A stretch of DNA of 64,000 nt from assembly GCF_937873615.1 (NCBI RefSeq), contig NZ_CALMYP010000057.1:62001-126000 (forward strand), given 5' to 3'. The stretch is from an uncultured Paracoccus sp. GTDB lineage: Bacteria > Pseudomonadota > Alphaproteobacteria > Rhodobacterales > Rhodobacteraceae. Positions 41,564-51,989 of this stretch are shown one piece after another (the stretch's first letter is position 1; each line of letters begins with the position of its first letter). The notes beneath the pieces were generated by a model that did not search any database, was not told the origin of the DNA, and saw only the letters and a list, made by a program, of their open reading frames with translations. The translations under genes were made by a program, and so were the position numbers.

Positions 41564-44215
41564 TTACGCGCCAATGACCCCTTCCGCCGCCGCGAAGGCC
41601 GCATCCGCCGCATCCAGCGAGGGCGCGCCGCCCTGTGCGCGATCCGGCCTGCCGCCGCCGCCCTTGCCGCCGAGTGCAGCCGTAGCCGCCTGAACCAGTG
41701 CCACGGCGCTGATCCGGTCGGTCAGATCGCCGGTCACGCCCGCCGCGACCGTGGCCTTGCCATCGGCCTCGGCCAGAACCAGCACCGCACCGCTGCCAAG
41801 CTGCTGCTTCATCTCGTCGACAAGCGCGCCGAGATCCTTGCCGGACACGCCCTCGACCTTGCGGCCGATGAACTTGACCCCGGCGATCTCCTTGGCTTCC
41901 GACGCCCCGCCGCCGCCCATGGCAAGCTGGCGTTTCAGCTGCGCGACCTCGTTCGCCAGTGCCTTGCGCTCATCCGACAGCGCACGCACCTTGCCGACGA
42001 CATCGCCCGCCTGCGCCTTCAGGATGCCGGCGATTTCCGACAGTTCGCGGTCGACCCGGCGCAGCTCGGCCATGGCCGCCTGCCCGGTCAGCGCCTCGAT
42101 CCGGCGGATCCCGGCGGCCGAAGCGGTTTCCGTGGTCAGCGCGAACATGCCGATATCGCCGGTGCGCGCGACATGGGTGCCGCCGCAGAGTTCCAGCGAA
42201 TAGGTCTGCTTGTCCGCGCCCTTGCCGGACCCGTCCAGCTTGCCCATGGAGACCACGCGCACCTCGTCGCCGTATTTCTCGCCAAACAGCGCCTGCGCGC
42301 CAAGATCGCGGGCATCGTCGGGGGTCATGATGCGGGTCTCGACCGGCGTATTCTGGCGGATGAAATCGTTCACCTCGGCTTCGACCTGCGCGATTTCCTC
42401 GGACGTCATCGCCTTGTTATGGCTGAAATCGAAGCGCAGCCGGTCATGCGCGTTCAGCGAGCCGCGCTGTGCCACGTGATCGCCAAGCGCGCGGCGCAGC
42501 GCCTCGTGCAGCAGGTGGGTGGCCGAGTGGTTGGCGCGGATCGTCCCGCGCCTTGCATGCTCGACCTCCAGCTTCGCCGCCTGCCCGCGCGCGATCTGGC
42601 CCATGGTCACTTCGCCGACATGGATGAAGACGCCGCCGGATTTCTTCGTATCCGAGACCCGCACCAGACCGCTTTCGGTCCTGATCGTGCCGGTATCGCC
42701 GACCTGACCGCCGGATTCGGCATAGAACGGCGTCTGGTTGACGACGAGTTGCACCGCCTCGCCTTCCTTGGCCGTCTCGATCTCGGCCCCGTCGCGGACC
42801 AGCGACAGGACCTGCCCTTCGGCGCTTTCGGTGTCATAGCCCAGAAATTCGGTCGCGCCGTGTTTTTCGCCCAGTTCGAACCAGATCGCGGCATCCTTGG
42901 TCTCGCCCGAACCGGCCCATGCAGCCCGCGCCTGACGCTTCTGTTCGGCCATGGCGGCGTCGAAACCGGCAATATCGACCGCACGCCCCTGTTCGCGCAG
43001 CGCATCCTGCGTCAGGTCGAGCGGGAAGCCGTAAGTGTCGTAAAGCTTGAACGCCGCCTCGCCCGGCAGGTCGGCACCTTCGGGCAGCCTGGCAAGCTCA
43101 TCGTCCAGCAGCCGCAGGCCACGGTCCAGCGTCTTGCGGAAGCGGGTTTCCTCGGACAGAAGCGATTCCTCGATCATCGACTGGGCCCGGCCAAGCTCGG
43201 GGTAAGCCGCGCCCATCTGGCGGACAAGCGAGGGCACCAGCTTGTGCATGACCGGGTCCTGCGCCCCCAGCATATGCGCGTGACGCATGGCGCGGCGCAT
43301 GATCCGGCGCAGCACATAGCCGCGCCCCTCGTTCGAGGGCATCACCCCATCCGCCAGCAGGAACGAGGTCGAACGCAGGTGATCCGCGATCACCCGGTGA
43401 TGGACCTTGCCCGGCCCGTCGGGATCGGAACTGGTCGCGTGCGCCGAAGCCTCGATCAGCGCCCGCATCAGGTCGGTGTCGTAATTGTCATGCTTGCCCT
43501 GCAGAAGCGCGCCGATCCGTTCCAGCCCCATGCCGGTATCGATCGACTGCATGTCGAGATCGCGCATGGTGCCGTCCTCGAACTGCTCGTTCTGCATGAA
43601 GACGAGGTTCCAGATCTCGATGAAACGGTCGCCGTCTTCCTCGGCAGAGCCGGGCGGGCCGCCCCAGATCTTGTCGCCATGGTCGAAGAAGATCTCGGTG
43701 CAGGGGCCGCAGGGGCCGGTCGGGCCCATGCGCCAGAAATTGTCGTCGGTCGGGATGCGGATGATGCGGTCGTCGGTGAGGCCCGCGACCTTCTTCCAGA
43801 TCTCCGCCGCCTCGTCATCGGTGTGATAGACGGTGACCAGCAGCTTGTCCTTGGGGATACCGAAATCCCTGGTCAGCAGCTCCCATGCGAAGGGGATGGC
43901 ATCGGATTTGAAGTAATCGCCGAAGCTGAAATTCCCCAGCATCTCGAAGAATGTATGATGGCGCGCCGTATAGCCGACATTGTCCAGATCGTTATGCTTG
44001 CCGCCCGCGCGCACGCATTTCTGCGACGAGGTGGCGCGCTGATAATCGCCCTTCTCGACCCCGGTGAAGCGGTTCTTGAACTGAACCATGCCGGAATTGG
44101 TGAACATCAGCGTCGGATCGTTGCGCGGCACCAGCGGCGAGGAGGCCACGACCTCGTGCCCGTTGCGCTTGAAGAAATCGAGATAGGTCGAGCGGATATC
44201 GTTAAGGCTTGGCAT
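41564..44215 (-). CDS. alaS: Alanyl-tRNA synthetase
   Basis: An 883-residue class II synthetase that charges tRNA-Ala and clears misacylated products. The catalytic N-terminus begins with [45 protein letters not shown] and [20 protein letters not shown]. The editing domain has the zinc motif [12 protein letters not shown]...[13 protein letters not shown] (HxxxH and CxxxH). The C-terminal C-Ala domain ends ...[32 protein letters not shown]. Length is normal. It is in the same direction as glyS but separated by a 265-base gap with a strong inverted repeat. Confidence 0.97.
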   Translation of the reverse strand: MPSLNDIRSTYLDFFKRNGHEVVASSPLVPRNDPTLMFTNSGMVQFKNRFTGVEKGDYQRATSSQKCVRAGGKHNDLDNVGYTARHHTFFEMLGNFSFGDYFKSDAIPFAWELLTRDFGIPKDKLLVTVYHTDDEAAEIWKKVAGLTDDRIIRIPTDDNFWRMGPTGPCGPCTEIFFDHGDKIWGGPPGSAEEDGDRFIEIWNLVFMQNEQFEDGTMRDLDMQSIDTGMGLERIGALLQGKHDNYDTDLMRALIEASAHATSSDPDGPGKVHHRVIADHLRSTSFLLADGVMPSNEGRGYVLRRIMRRAMRHAHMLGAQDPVMHKLVPSLVRQMGAAYPELGRAQSMIEESLLSEETRFRKTLDRGLRLLDDELARLPEGADLPGEAAFKLYDTYGFPLDLTQDALREQGRAVDIAGFDAAMAEQKRQARAAWAGSGETKDAAIWFELGEKHGATEFLGYDTESAEGQVLSLVRDGAEIETAKEGEAVQLVVNQTPFYAESGGQVGDTGTIRTESGLVRVSDTKKSGGVFIHVGEVTMGQIARGQAAKLEVEHARRGTIRANHSATHLLHEALRRALGDHVAQRGSLNAHDRLRFDFSHNKAMTSEEIAQVEAEVNDFIRQNTPVETRIMTPDDARDLGAQALFGEKYGDEVRVVSMGKLDGSGKGADKQTYSLELCGGTHVARTGDIGMFALTTETASAAGIRRIEALTGQAAMAELRRVDRELSEIAGILKAQAGDVVGKVRALSDERKALANEVAQLKRQLAMGGGGASEAKEIAGVKFIGRKVEGVSGKDLGALVDEMKQQLGSGAVLVLAEADGKATVAAGVTGDLTDRISAVALVQAATAALGGKGGGGRPDRAQGGAPSLDAADAAFAAAEGVIGA

Positions 44216-44310
44216 GGTTTCCCTCGGGGGCTGGTCGCCCTGATTTAGTGCTGCGCGGCGGCCATGTCCACATGGGCCGATGCTTGATTGGTTTTCAGGT
44301 CGTGACGCAG

Positions 44311-44450
44311 CCGTGCCAGCGCCGGACCGGGGGCTGGCGCAGCAAGAGATGTGCGGCGCGCTTTATGGCGGCAACTGCCGGACGATATATATACGGCGCA
44401 CCGGCGGCGACAAAGCGCCAGACCGTGGGGCCGGTCCGGCGCTGGCGCGG
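44311..44450. repeat. 140-bp inverted-repeat element upstream of alaS
   Basis: The gap between glyS and alaS has a 20-base terminal inverted repeat (44311-44330 and 44431-44450, one mismatch, 16 perfect: GCCAGCGCCGGACCGG). A second nested pair is CTGGCGC (44334-44340) with GCGCCAG (44415-44421), so the whole element can fold into a long hairpin. Its centre contains TATATATA. It may be a MITE-like element, a structured RNA or an alaS control palindrome; no target-site duplication is obvious. Confidence 0.7.
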
Positions 44451-44480
44451 CGGCCTGCGGCCTTGATTCCGCGCCGGGGC

Positions 44481-46781
44481 TTACCCTTCGACCTTGGTGA
44501 AATCGGCGATCTGGCGGCCTGCTTCGCGGATGCGGCTGAGCAGGTTCAGCCGGTTGCGGCGCACGATCTGGTTGTCGGTGTTCACCTGAACCGCCTCGAA
44601 AAAGGCGTCGATGGGGGCGCGCAGCCCGGCGATGGCGGACATGGCGGCCGGGAAGTCCTCGGACGCGGTGGCGGCCTTGATCGCCGGCTCGGCGCTGTCG
44701 AGCGCCGCGAACAGGGCGCGCTCCGCGTCCGTCTCGGCGAATTTCGGATCGGCGCCGAAGGAGTATTCGACCCCGTCCTTTTCCTCGGCCTGACCGAGGA
44801 TATTGCCGGCCCGCTTGAGGCCCTGCGTCAGGTTCTGCCCGTCCTCGGTCGCCAGCATGTCGTTCAGCGCCTTGGCCCGGTTCACCACCAGCACCAGATC
44901 GTCATTGCCCGGCTGCGCCAGCACGGCGTCGATGATGTCATGCCGGATACCCTGATCGCGGAGATAGACTTTCAGGCGGTCGTGGAGGAAGGAGAGGAGG
45001 TCGATAGCGGACCCGTTGATTTCGAGATGTCGCTGCACCACCATGTAGAAAAGCATCTCGTCAACACGCGTTGAAGGATCTTCCTGCTGCGACGCTATTG
45101 TTTTTTCCCAATCGTTGGTTTGCGTGATGTTTGGATCGAAATCGCCAGTGAGAATTCTTCTTACCGCCTTTTCTACCCGTTTTGCATAGGTAGAAGATCG
45201 CTGCCCTAGTGCCTCCTGATACGCCACGGTATCTTTAAAACTATCTGCGCTAGCTTTGATGACTAGGCTAGCGGAAGTTATCCGTTGGAGTTCCAGTTTT
45301 AGGTTGTTTTGTAGAACCAGACGAATAACCCCCAACGCCGCCCTACGCAGCGCAAACGGATCCTTCGAACCCGTGGGCTTCTCGTCAATCGCCCAGAAGC
45401 CGGTCAGCGTGTCGATCTTGTCGGCAAGCGCCACGGCCACCGAAACCGGAGCAGTCGGCACATCGTCCGACGGACCCAACGGCGAGTAGTGATCGCGGGC
45501 GGCGTCGGCCACGGCCTCCGGCTCGCCGGCCTCAAGCGCATAGTAACGCCCCATCACGCCCTGCAATTCCGGGAATTCGCCGACCATCGACGACCGCAGG
45601 TCCAGCTTGGCCAGTTCCGCCGCCCGCGCCGCCTGATCCGGGTCAGCCCCGACCATCGGCGCGATCTCGCGCGCAAGCGCCGCGATGCGGGCGACGCGGT
45701 CGGCCTGGCTACCCAGCTTGTTGTGGAAGGTCACGGATTTCAGCCCCTCGGCCCAATCCGTCATGCCCGCTTTCGCCTCGCGCAGGTCGTTTTCCCAGAA
45801 GAACAGCCCGTCCGAGAGCCGCGCCGCCAGCACCCGCTGGTTGCCGGCAAGGATCGTCTCGCCATCGTCCGTGGCCTCGATATTGGCGACAGTGACAAAA
45901 CCCTCGATCCGGCCGGTCTTGGGATTGCGGGCGGAAAAGAACTTCTGGTGCTCCTTCATCGAGGTCTGCAGCACCTCGGGCGGCAGGGTCAGGAAGCGCG
46001 CCTCGATGGCGCCCATCAGCGGCACCGGCCATTCGACAAGGCCCGCGACCTCGGCCAGCAGCCCCGTGTCCTCGACGATCTCAAGACCGCGCGCAAAGGC
46101 CAGGTTCGCGGCCTCCTGTTCAATCGCCGCCTCGCGCTCGCCGGTGTCGAGCATCACCTTGGCGCGGCGCAGCTTTGCGGCGTAATCCTCGAAATTCGTG
46201 ACGGAAAACGCGTCGGGGGCCATGAAGCGATGGCCGCGCGTCGTATCGCCCGAGACGATGCCGTCCACCTCCAGCGGCACCACCTCTGCCCCGGCCTCGT
46301 CCGAGAGAATGCACAGGATCGAATGCAGCGGGCGGACCCAGCGCAGCGTGCCCGAGCCCCACCGCATCGACTTCGGCCAGGGGAAATCGCGGATGGTCTT
46401 TTCCAGCACCTCGGCCACGATCTCGGCTGCCGGGCGACCGGGGCGTTCGATCACGGCGAAATAGACCTGCCCCTTCTTCTCGTCGCGCAGTTCAAGCTGG
46501 TCCTTCGTCAACCCGGTCGAGCGCAGGAAGCCTTCCAGCGCCTTTTCCGGCGCATCGGCGCGCGGACCCTTGCGTTCCTCGCGCACGGGTTTCGAGGCCG
46601 CATCCAGCCCCTCGACCGACAGCGCCAGCCGGCGCGGGGTCGAAAACGCACCCGCACCGGCATAGGTCAGCCCGGCCTCGACCAGCCCGTCGGTGACCAG
46701 CTTCTTCAGGTCCGCACGGGCCTTCGGCTGCATCCGCGCCGGGATTTCTTCCGAAAAGAGTTCGATCAGCAGGTCGGGCAT
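44481..46781 (-). CDS. glyS: Glycyl-tRNA synthetase beta subunit
   Basis: A 766-residue beta chain of the alpha2beta2 bacterial glycyl-tRNA synthetase. It starts PDLLIELFSEEIPARMQPKARADLKKL, the family signature, and has KDPFALRRAALGVIRLVLQNN and FLHDRLKVYLRDQGIRHDIIDAVLA, as in E. coli. E. coli GlyS has 689 residues. The extra roughly 70 lie between these last two blocks (about residues 500-592), in DNA of about 47% GC by hand count (45061-45300), far below the flanking DNA. The insert (SADSFKDTVAYQEALGQ..., EDPSTRVDEMLFYMVVQ) keeps the frame, so the protein should remain functional. The fkbM-like gene lies 24 bases upstream. Confidence 0.95.
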   Translation of the reverse strand: MPDLLIELFSEEIPARMQPKARADLKKLVTDGLVEAGLTYAGAGAFSTPRRLALSVEGLDAASKPVREERKGPRADAPEKALEGFLRSTGLTKDQLELRDEKKGQVYFAVIERPGRPAAEIVAEVLEKTIRDFPWPKSMRWGSGTLRWVRPLHSILCILSDEAGAEVVPLEVDGIVSGDTTRGHRFMAPDAFSVTNFEDYAAKLRRAKVMLDTGEREAAIEQEAANLAFARGLEIVEDTGLLAEVAGLVEWPVPLMGAIEARFLTLPPEVLQTSMKEHQKFFSARNPKTGRIEGFVTVANIEATDDGETILAGNQRVLAARLSDGLFFWENDLREAKAGMTDWAEGLKSVTFHNKLGSQADRVARIAALAREIAPMVGADPDQAARAAELAKLDLRSSMVGEFPELQGVMGRYYALEAGEPEAVADAARDHYSPLGPSDDVPTAPVSVAVALADKIDTLTGFWAIDEKPTGSKDPFALRRAALGVIRLVLQNNLKLELQRITSASLVIKASADSFKDTVAYQEALGQRSSTYAKRVEKAVRRILTGDFDPNITQTNDWEKTIASQQEDPSTRVDEMLFYMVVQRHLEINGSAIDLLSFLHDRLKVYLRDQGIRHDIIDAVLAQPGNDDLVLVVNRAKALNDMLATEDGQNLTQGLKRAGNILGQAEEKDGVEYSFGADPKFAETDAERALFAALDSAEPAIKAATASEDFPAAMSAIAGLRAPIDAFFEAVQVNTDNQIVRRNRLNLLSRIREAGRQIADFTKVEG

Positions 46782-46805
46782 GGGGGCATCCTCAGGGTCG
46801 CCGCG

Positions 46806-47492
46806 TCAGATCCATTCAAGATTGACATGAGTAGGTTTGTAATTTTCAGCGACCGTCTTGCGCAGGGCCGCGAATGCATCCGCGAGGTGGCGGAACTTCT
46901 TCTCGTGGGTTTCCACGACCGTGAGCGATATCCGGTCCAGAAGCCCGTCTGAATGAAGCTTGTTCACCAGATCTATCTCGGCCCCTTCGATGTCGATCTT
47001 CACGAAAGCAACGCGTTCCCCCTTGCCGAGAAGGTCAGAGATGAAGGCCGGCAGGTCGATGACATCGACCAGAACGCTGTTCTCTTCATCGACGCCGCGA
47101 CCGCCACTGATCAGCGTATTCTTGACCGACGAGGCCTCAAGCGTCCCGGCGCCGCTTACTCCACGGAACAGAAGAAGCTGGTCGGCGCGGGCGCCAACGG
47201 CGGAGTTGTGCAGGACGACATTCGGCTTCCCGGCAAAACGATCGCAAAGATGGGCAAAACAGTCCGGATCAGGCTCAAACGCGTGCGCCGTCGCCGGCGT
47301 TTCAGCAAGCTTCGCCGTGATCTCGCCCATATTCGCGCCGCAATCCAGAACCACATCGCCCGGACGCAACATGGCGACCACGCCATCGAGAACGCCATAG
47401 GCCCGCGCTGCGCGTTGCAGCTTGGCGCTGCGGCGACGCAGTTTGCCGATCTTCTTTTCAAGCTCGGAAATCTGGAGATCTTCGTCGGACAT
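46806..47492 (-). CDS. FkbM-family SAM methyltransferase
   Basis: A 228-residue methyltransferase of the FkbM family. It has the SAM motif VLDCGANMGEITAKLAE, an acidic AFEPDPDCFAHL, and FVKIDIEGAEIDLVNKL, the second hallmark of FkbM; an N-terminal coiled coil (ISELEKKIGKLRRRSAKLQRAAR) precedes. FkbM enzymes O-methylate sugars, lipids or natural products. Its location inside the glyQ-glyS operon is unusual, and its DNA is somewhat lower in GC than glyS outside the insert. Overlaps the upstream small gene (TGATG), so cotranslated with it. Target unknown. Confidence 0.85.
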   Translation of the reverse strand: MSDEDLQISELEKKIGKLRRRSAKLQRAARAYGVLDGVVAMLRPGDVVLDCGANMGEITAKLAETPATAHAFEPDPDCFAHLCDRFAGKPNVVLHNSAVGARADQLLLFRGVSGAGTLEASSVKNTLISGGRGVDEENSVLVDVIDLPAFISDLLGKGERVAFVKIDIEGAEIDLVNKLHSDGLLDRISLTVVETHEKKFRHLADAFAALRKTVAENYKPTHVNLEWI

Positions 47493-47977
47493 CAATCCAT
47501 CACTCCCCGCTCGTCCAGTTCGTCGTTCATCTGGTGCCAGGCAAAGGCGCGGCCATCGGGATAGACGGCGATCACGCGGTCGACTCCGGGGTGGACATTC
47601 GGCTGGCCAAGATAGGCCACGGCCGCGCCGCTTTCCAGATCGCCCGTCAATGCCTTGGCCGAGAAGCAGGAGAACCAGCGGGGACCGACAAGCGGCGTCG
47701 CCCCGTCATAGGGTCGTGCGGTCGCAAGCGCGGCGGCATCGTCCAGCCGGAAGCAGGAACGATAGCGCAGCGGAGAGCTGTCGGCATCGATGCCACGGAA
47801 CTCGCTGACGGCAAGCGGAACCGGCTCCATGTCGGCGGCGGTGGCATGAATTTCCGCCGCGCCGGCCTGTTCGTCCAGCGGCGCGTAGAAGCCATAGACC
47901 TGCAGGTAATAGACCGCGAGCCCCGTCAGCAGCGCCGACAGCACGATCATCGAGGCAAGGATCTTGCCCGTGCTCAT
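47492..47977 (-). CDS. Small membrane-anchored protein in the glyQ-glyS operon
   Basis: A 161-residue protein I do not recognise functionally. It has one N-terminal membrane helix (residues about 6-26, [25 protein letters not shown]) and a periplasmic domain with two cysteines in YRSCFRLDD and [10 protein letters not shown]. The C-terminus includes [25 protein letters not shown] believe similar proteins occur between glyQ and glyS in other Rhodobacterales, but function is unknown. The ATG at 47977 overlaps the glyQ stop by 4 bases; the stop overlaps the fkbM start. Confidence 0.8.
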   Translation of the reverse strand: MSTGKILASMIVLSALLTGLAVYYLQVYGFYAPLDEQAGAAEIHATAADMEPVPLAVSEFRGIDADSSPLRYRSCFRLDDAAALATARPYDGATPLVGPRWFSCFSAKALTGDLESGAAVAYLGQPNVHPGVDRVIAVYPDGRAFAWHQMNDELDERGVMD

Positions 47978-48906
47978 GGCGCGATCTCGGCCAGCGGCGT
48001 CTGCATGAACAGGTCGGCGCATTTCTTGGTCAGCGCGCGCACCCGGCGGATGTAATCGGCGCGCTCAGTGACCGAGATCACGCCGCGCGCATCCAGCAGG
48101 TTGAACAGATGGCTGGCCTTGATCGCCTGATCATAGGCCGGCTGCGCCATCAGGATGGCCCGCCCGGCGGCATCTTCAGGGGCGGCGCTGACAATGCGTT
48201 CGCATTCGGCCTCGGCATCGGCGAAATGCTGGAACAGCATCGCGGTATCGGCGGTGTCGAAATTCCAGCGGCTGTATTCCTGCTCGGCCTGGCGGAAGAT
48301 GTCGCCATAGGTCAGCGGGATCGGGCTGTCGGGGTCGTTGAAGGGCATGTCCATCACATGCTCGACCCCCAGCACATACATGGCCAGCCGCTCCAGCCCA
48401 TAGGTCAGCTCGCCCGAGACCGGATGGCAGTCATAGCCGGCGACCTGCTGGAAATAGGTGAACTGGCTGACCTCCATCCCGTCGCACCAGACCTCCCATC
48501 CCAGGCCCCAGGCGCCGAGCGTCGGGCTTTCCCAGTCGTCCTCGACGAAGCGCACGTCATGGGCCAGAGGGTCCAGCCCGATGGCGCGCAGGCTGTCGAG
48601 ATAGAGATCTTGCAGGTTCGGCGGCGAGGGTTTGATGATGACCTGATACTGATAATAATGCTGCAGCCGGTTCGGGTTCTCGCCATAGCGCCCGTCGGTC
48701 GGGCGGCGCGAGGGCTGAACATAGGCCGCAGCCCAGGGACGCGGCCCGAGCGAGCGCAGCGTGGTGGCCGGATGAAAGGTTCCCGCGCCGACCTCCATGT
48801 CATAGGGTTGCAGGATGGCACAGCCCGATTTCGCCCAATGATCCTGAAGCCGCAGGATCACATCCTGAAAACAACGCGGCTTTGCGTCATTGCGGGGGCT
48901 GGTCAT
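47974..48906 (-). CDS. glyQ: Glycyl-tRNA synthetase alpha subunit
   Basis: A 310-residue class II catalytic subunit that activates glycine. It is near-canonical: [79 protein letters not shown] and the motif region [22 protein letters not shown]. Start MTSPRND at 48906; an upstream in-frame extension is not related to the family. First gene of glyQ-small protein-fkbM-glyS. The complex is alpha2beta2 with GlyS. Confidence 0.97.
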   Translation of the reverse strand: MTSPRNDAKPRCFQDVILRLQDHWAKSGCAILQPYDMEVGAGTFHPATTLRSLGPRPWAAAYVQPSRRPTDGRYGENPNRLQHYYQYQVIIKPSPPNLQDLYLDSLRAIGLDPLAHDVRFVEDDWESPTLGAWGLGWEVWCDGMEVSQFTYFQQVAGYDCHPVSGELTYGLERLAMYVLGVEHVMDMPFNDPDSPIPLTYGDIFRQAEQEYSRWNFDTADTAMLFQHFADAEAECERIVSAAPEDAAGRAILMAQPAYDQAIKASHLFNLLDARGVISVTERADYIRRVRALTKKCADLFMQTPLAEIAP

Positions 48907-49037
48907 GGGGGCATCCTTTTTCGTATGTCTGCCAGAACTCGCGCGTGTTCTAGGCGCGACGCGGGGCGTGGTCAATCGGACCGGCACTGTGCAGACGAAG
49001 AAACCGGGCAAGACAAGAAACAGGGCAGGACAGAAAG

Positions 49038-50426
49038 ATGACAGGGAACATGATGAAACCACTTGCCGTTCTGCTGCTGACGGCGGCGTTTCCGGGGTTG
49101 GCACTGGCCGAGGATGTCTTCATCCGGGTCGAGGCCAAGCGCGGCAACGAGGCCGCCCTGACCGCCGCCGCCGAATGGCAGACGCGCGTCGGCGATATTC
49201 CGGCGGTGATCTTCCCGGTCGGTGCGACCTGGACGGCAATAGGCCTTGGCCCCTTGCCCCGCGAGGAGGCCGAGGCGCGCATGTCCGCGCTGAAAGCCGC
49301 GCGCAGCATCCCCGCCGACAGCCTGCTGACGCCAGCAGCCGGCGTGAACGCCACGACCCTGACCGGGCAGGCCATGAACCAGGCTGACGCGGGCAGCAAC
49401 GCCGCGACCTCGCCGGACGCCCCCGCCGAGCCTGTCGTGGCCGAACCGCCCGCACCCCCTGCCCCCGACCGCTTCATCCGGTTGGAGGCCTTTCAGGACC
49501 GCGCAACAGCCGATGCGGCCCTGGACCAATGGCGAGAGAACATCCCCGAGGCCGGCCTCTGGTCCCTGCCGAATGGCTGGTTCGCCATCGCCGCAGGTCC
49601 GCTGTCCGAAGCCGCTGCCGGTCAATGGCTGGCTGCGCTGAAAGAGGGCAAGGCCATCCCCGACGATGCCCTGATCACGCCCGAGGCCGAAATGGGCAGT
49701 AACGCCACCCCCGGCACGACGCCCGACTGGCCCGAGAATCCTGAAACCCTGCCCGAGATGCCCGATCTCACCGAGGTGCAGGAATTGCTGGGCTGGGCCG
49801 GCTTCTACGATGGCGAGATCGACGGGCAGAGCGGCCCGATGACCCGCGCCGCGATTGCCTCGGCTGTGGCCGCGCAGCGACGGACGGCATCGGCGGCGCA
49901 GGCCATGCTCGATCTCGGCCAGGCCCGCGACGCCTGGCGGCAGGAAATGGGGCTGGAGGTTCTGCAGGACGATTATACCGGCCTCTCACTGATCGCGCCG
50001 ACCCGGATGATCCAGCACGACCGCAACGAGCGGGCGCTGTCGATCTATGGCCCCAAAGACGAATCCGGCGCGGCGCTGATCCTGTTCTCGACCCCCGGCG
50101 GGGCGCAGGAGATGCAGGACATGACCGGGCTCGTCACCGCGCTTGGCTGGGTGCCGGCACCGACGCGCGAGATTGGCCGGACAAGCGCCGTGCTCAGCGG
50201 TCGCAACGAGACCCATATCGGACGCTCGGAAGCGCGGGTCGCCGATGGGCATGTTGAGGGCTGGGTGCTGATCTGGCCGGTGGCGGACGGCCAGAACGCG
50301 CCGCGCATCGCCGCCGAAATCGCCAAGAGCTTCGCCCGCAGCCAGCCGAGCGCCGCCGAGCGCGCGGCAACCGAGGCCGAAGCGCAGCCGCCGGCCGAAG
50401 CGCAGCCCGCACCCGCCGCCAACTGA
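49038..50426 (+). CDS. Secreted SPOR-like/peptidoglycan-binding-like protein
   Basis: A 462-residue periplasmic protein with a signal peptide (about residues 1-24, ending LALA). Two similar N-terminal repeats ([23 protein letters not shown]... and [25 protein letters not shown]...) look like SPOR-type modules that bind denuded peptidoglycan. A peptidoglycan_1-like module is near residue 240-290 ([38 protein letters not shown]). The C-terminal domain (about 290-440) is not known to me. Divergent from glyQ. A cell-envelope role is likely but unproven. Confidence 0.7.
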   Translation: MTGNMMKPLAVLLLTAAFPGLALAEDVFIRVEAKRGNEAALTAAAEWQTRVGDIPAVIFPVGATWTAIGLGPLPREEAEARMSALKAARSIPADSLLTPAAGVNATTLTGQAMNQADAGSNAATSPDAPAEPVVAEPPAPPAPDRFIRLEAFQDRATADAALDQWRENIPEAGLWSLPNGWFAIAAGPLSEAAAGQWLAALKEGKAIPDDALITPEAEMGSNATPGTTPDWPENPETLPEMPDLTEVQELLGWAGFYDGEIDGQSGPMTRAAIASAVAAQRRTASAAQAMLDLGQARDAWRQEMGLEVLQDDYTGLSLIAPTRMIQHDRNERALSIYGPKDESGAALILFSTPGGAQEMQDMTGLVTALGWVPAPTREIGRTSAVLSGRNETHIGRSEARVADGHVEGWVLIWPVADGQNAPRIAAEIAKSFARSQPSAAERAATEAEAQPPAEAQPAPAAN

Positions 50427-50471
50427 GCGATGCGGTGAAGAACAGCGGTGGCCGGGCGATCCGGCCGCCGC

Positions 50472-51923
50472 TCAGTTGCGCCAGAAGCGCGGCAGCAGCA
50501 GCACGAAGACGCTGACCAGTTCCAGCCGGCCCAGATACATGCCGAAGGTCATCAGCCATTTGGCCAGTTCGGGGAAGCGCTGGATGCTGCCATTGCCGGT
50601 CACCTCCGGCCCCCAGACCGGCCCGACATTGGCAATCGCCGTCCAGGCCCCGGTCAGCGCCGTCTTCGGATGCAGCCCGGTCAGCGCCAGCCCGACGATC
50701 AGCAGCCCGAAGGTCAGCACGAACATGGTGAAGAAGGCCATGACCGAATTGACCACCTCGGCATCCAGCCGCTTGCCGGCCAGCCGCAGCGGATAAAGCC
50801 GGTGCGGCGACTGCATCCGCTTGATCTGCGCCCGCACCGCCTGAAACAGCACCTGATAGCGGAAGATCTTGACCGAACAGCCGGTCGAGCCGGTGCAGCC
50901 CCCGATCAGCGCCACGCAGAACAGCAGCGCGAAGGGCAGATGCCCCCAGAGCAGCACATTGGTGGAGGCATAGCCGGTGCCCGAGAAGATGGTGATGACG
51001 TTGAAGGTGGTCTCGCGCAGCACCTCCCAGGGGTGGCTGGTCTGGTGGATATAGGCCAGCCGGTAAAGCACGATCACCGCCACCGCATAGAAGATGTAAC
51101 GCAGATAGGCGCGGATCTGGGTATCGCGCCAGAATGGCCGGAAATCGCCGCGCGCGGCCTGGATCATGCGCACGAAGGGGATCGAGGCCAGCACCATGAA
51201 GACCGAGGACACCCATTCCGCCGGCCCGATGAAGGTGCCGAAACTGGCGTCGTAATTGGAAAACCCGCCGGTCGAACAGGTGGTCAGCGCATGCAGCATG
51301 GCGTCGTAAGGGCTCATCCCGGTGACGATGTAAAGCAGCGCGCAGGCCACGGTGATGCCCAGATAGGTCCAGGTCATCTCGGCCGCGATCTGGCCGGCGC
51401 GCGGCAGCACCTTGCCAAGCGTGTCGAACCCTTCCGAGCGGAAGAACTGCATCCCCCCCACCTTCATCACCGGCAGGAAGACCATCGCCACGACGACGAT
51501 CCCCAGCCCGCCCGACCATTGCAGGATGCCGCGCCACATGTTCGCGCCCGGCGGCAGGTTGTCGAGCGCGGGGATCACGGTGGTCCCGGTCGTGGTCAGG
51601 CCGGACATGGATTCGAAGAAGGCATCGGTAAAGCTCAAGCCCGGCGCGCCGATCATCAGGGGCAGCGCCCCGGCCAAGGGCAGCACCAGCCAGAGGCCCG
51701 AGGTCAAAAGAAAGCTCTGTTCGATATTCAGCCCGCGCGGCGCGGAATGGGTGGCGGCGACGACCAGCCCCGAGAGCACCATGACGATCAGCATGGATTG
51801 CGCCATGCGCAGCCAGTTCGGATCGCCGGCGGCATAGTCGATCAGCGCAGGGAAGATCATCATCGCCCCGAGCGCGAAGGTGATGCGGCCGATGATATGG
51901 ACGACGGGACGAAAATCTATCAT
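50472..51923 (-). CDS. trkH: Trk potassium uptake channel subunit TrkH
   Basis: A 483-residue membrane protein with four pore repeats. The K+ filter glycines are seen in SGLTTTGTTVIPALDNLP, TTCSTGGFSNYDASFG, GGCTGSTGCSVKIFR and NVGPVWGPEVTGNG, with linking helices. TrkH pairs with the cytoplasmic RCK protein TrkA (not in the window) to import potassium. Start MIDFRPVVHIIGRI at 51923 fits the family. A hairpin separates it from dppF. Confidence 0.92.
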   Translation of the reverse strand: MIDFRPVVHIIGRITFALGAMMIFPALIDYAAGDPNWLRMAQSMLIVMVLSGLVVAATHSAPRGLNIEQSFLLTSGLWLVLPLAGALPLMIGAPGLSFTDAFFESMSGLTTTGTTVIPALDNLPPGANMWRGILQWSGGLGIVVVAMVFLPVMKVGGMQFFRSEGFDTLGKVLPRAGQIAAEMTWTYLGITVACALLYIVTGMSPYDAMLHALTTCSTGGFSNYDASFGTFIGPAEWVSSVFMVLASIPFVRMIQAARGDFRPFWRDTQIRAYLRYIFYAVAVIVLYRLAYIHQTSHPWEVLRETTFNVITIFSGTGYASTNVLLWGHLPFALLFCVALIGGCTGSTGCSVKIFRYQVLFQAVRAQIKRMQSPHRLYPLRLAGKRLDAEVVNSVMAFFTMFVLTFGLLIVGLALTGLHPKTALTGAWTAIANVGPVWGPEVTGNGSIQRFPELAKWLMTFGMYLGRLELVSVFVLLLPRFWRN

Positions 51924-51934
51924 CGCCACTGATT

Positions 51935-51983
51935 GCCGCGCCCGGTCCTGCCGGTCAAGCCGGGTTCTGGAACCGGGCGCGGC
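51935..51983 (-). terminator. Perfect 12-bp inverted repeat after dppF
   Basis: GCCGCGCCCGGT (51935-51946) and ACCGGGCGCGGC (51972-51983) enclose 25 bases with an inner CCGG/CCGG pair. It starts 6 bases behind the dppF stop on the minus strand and likely ends the dpp transcript; there is no T tract. Confidence 0.6.
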
Positions 51984-51989
51984 CATGGC

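Noticed and set aside
41471-44248. A 925-codon plus-strand frame opposite alaS
   Set aside because: Spans exactly the alaS gene in antisense and has no family features.
48907-49037. T-box or other tRNA-sensing leader before glyQ
   Set aside because: No T-box sequence (TGGNACCGCG type) was seen, and such leaders are rare outside Gram-positives.
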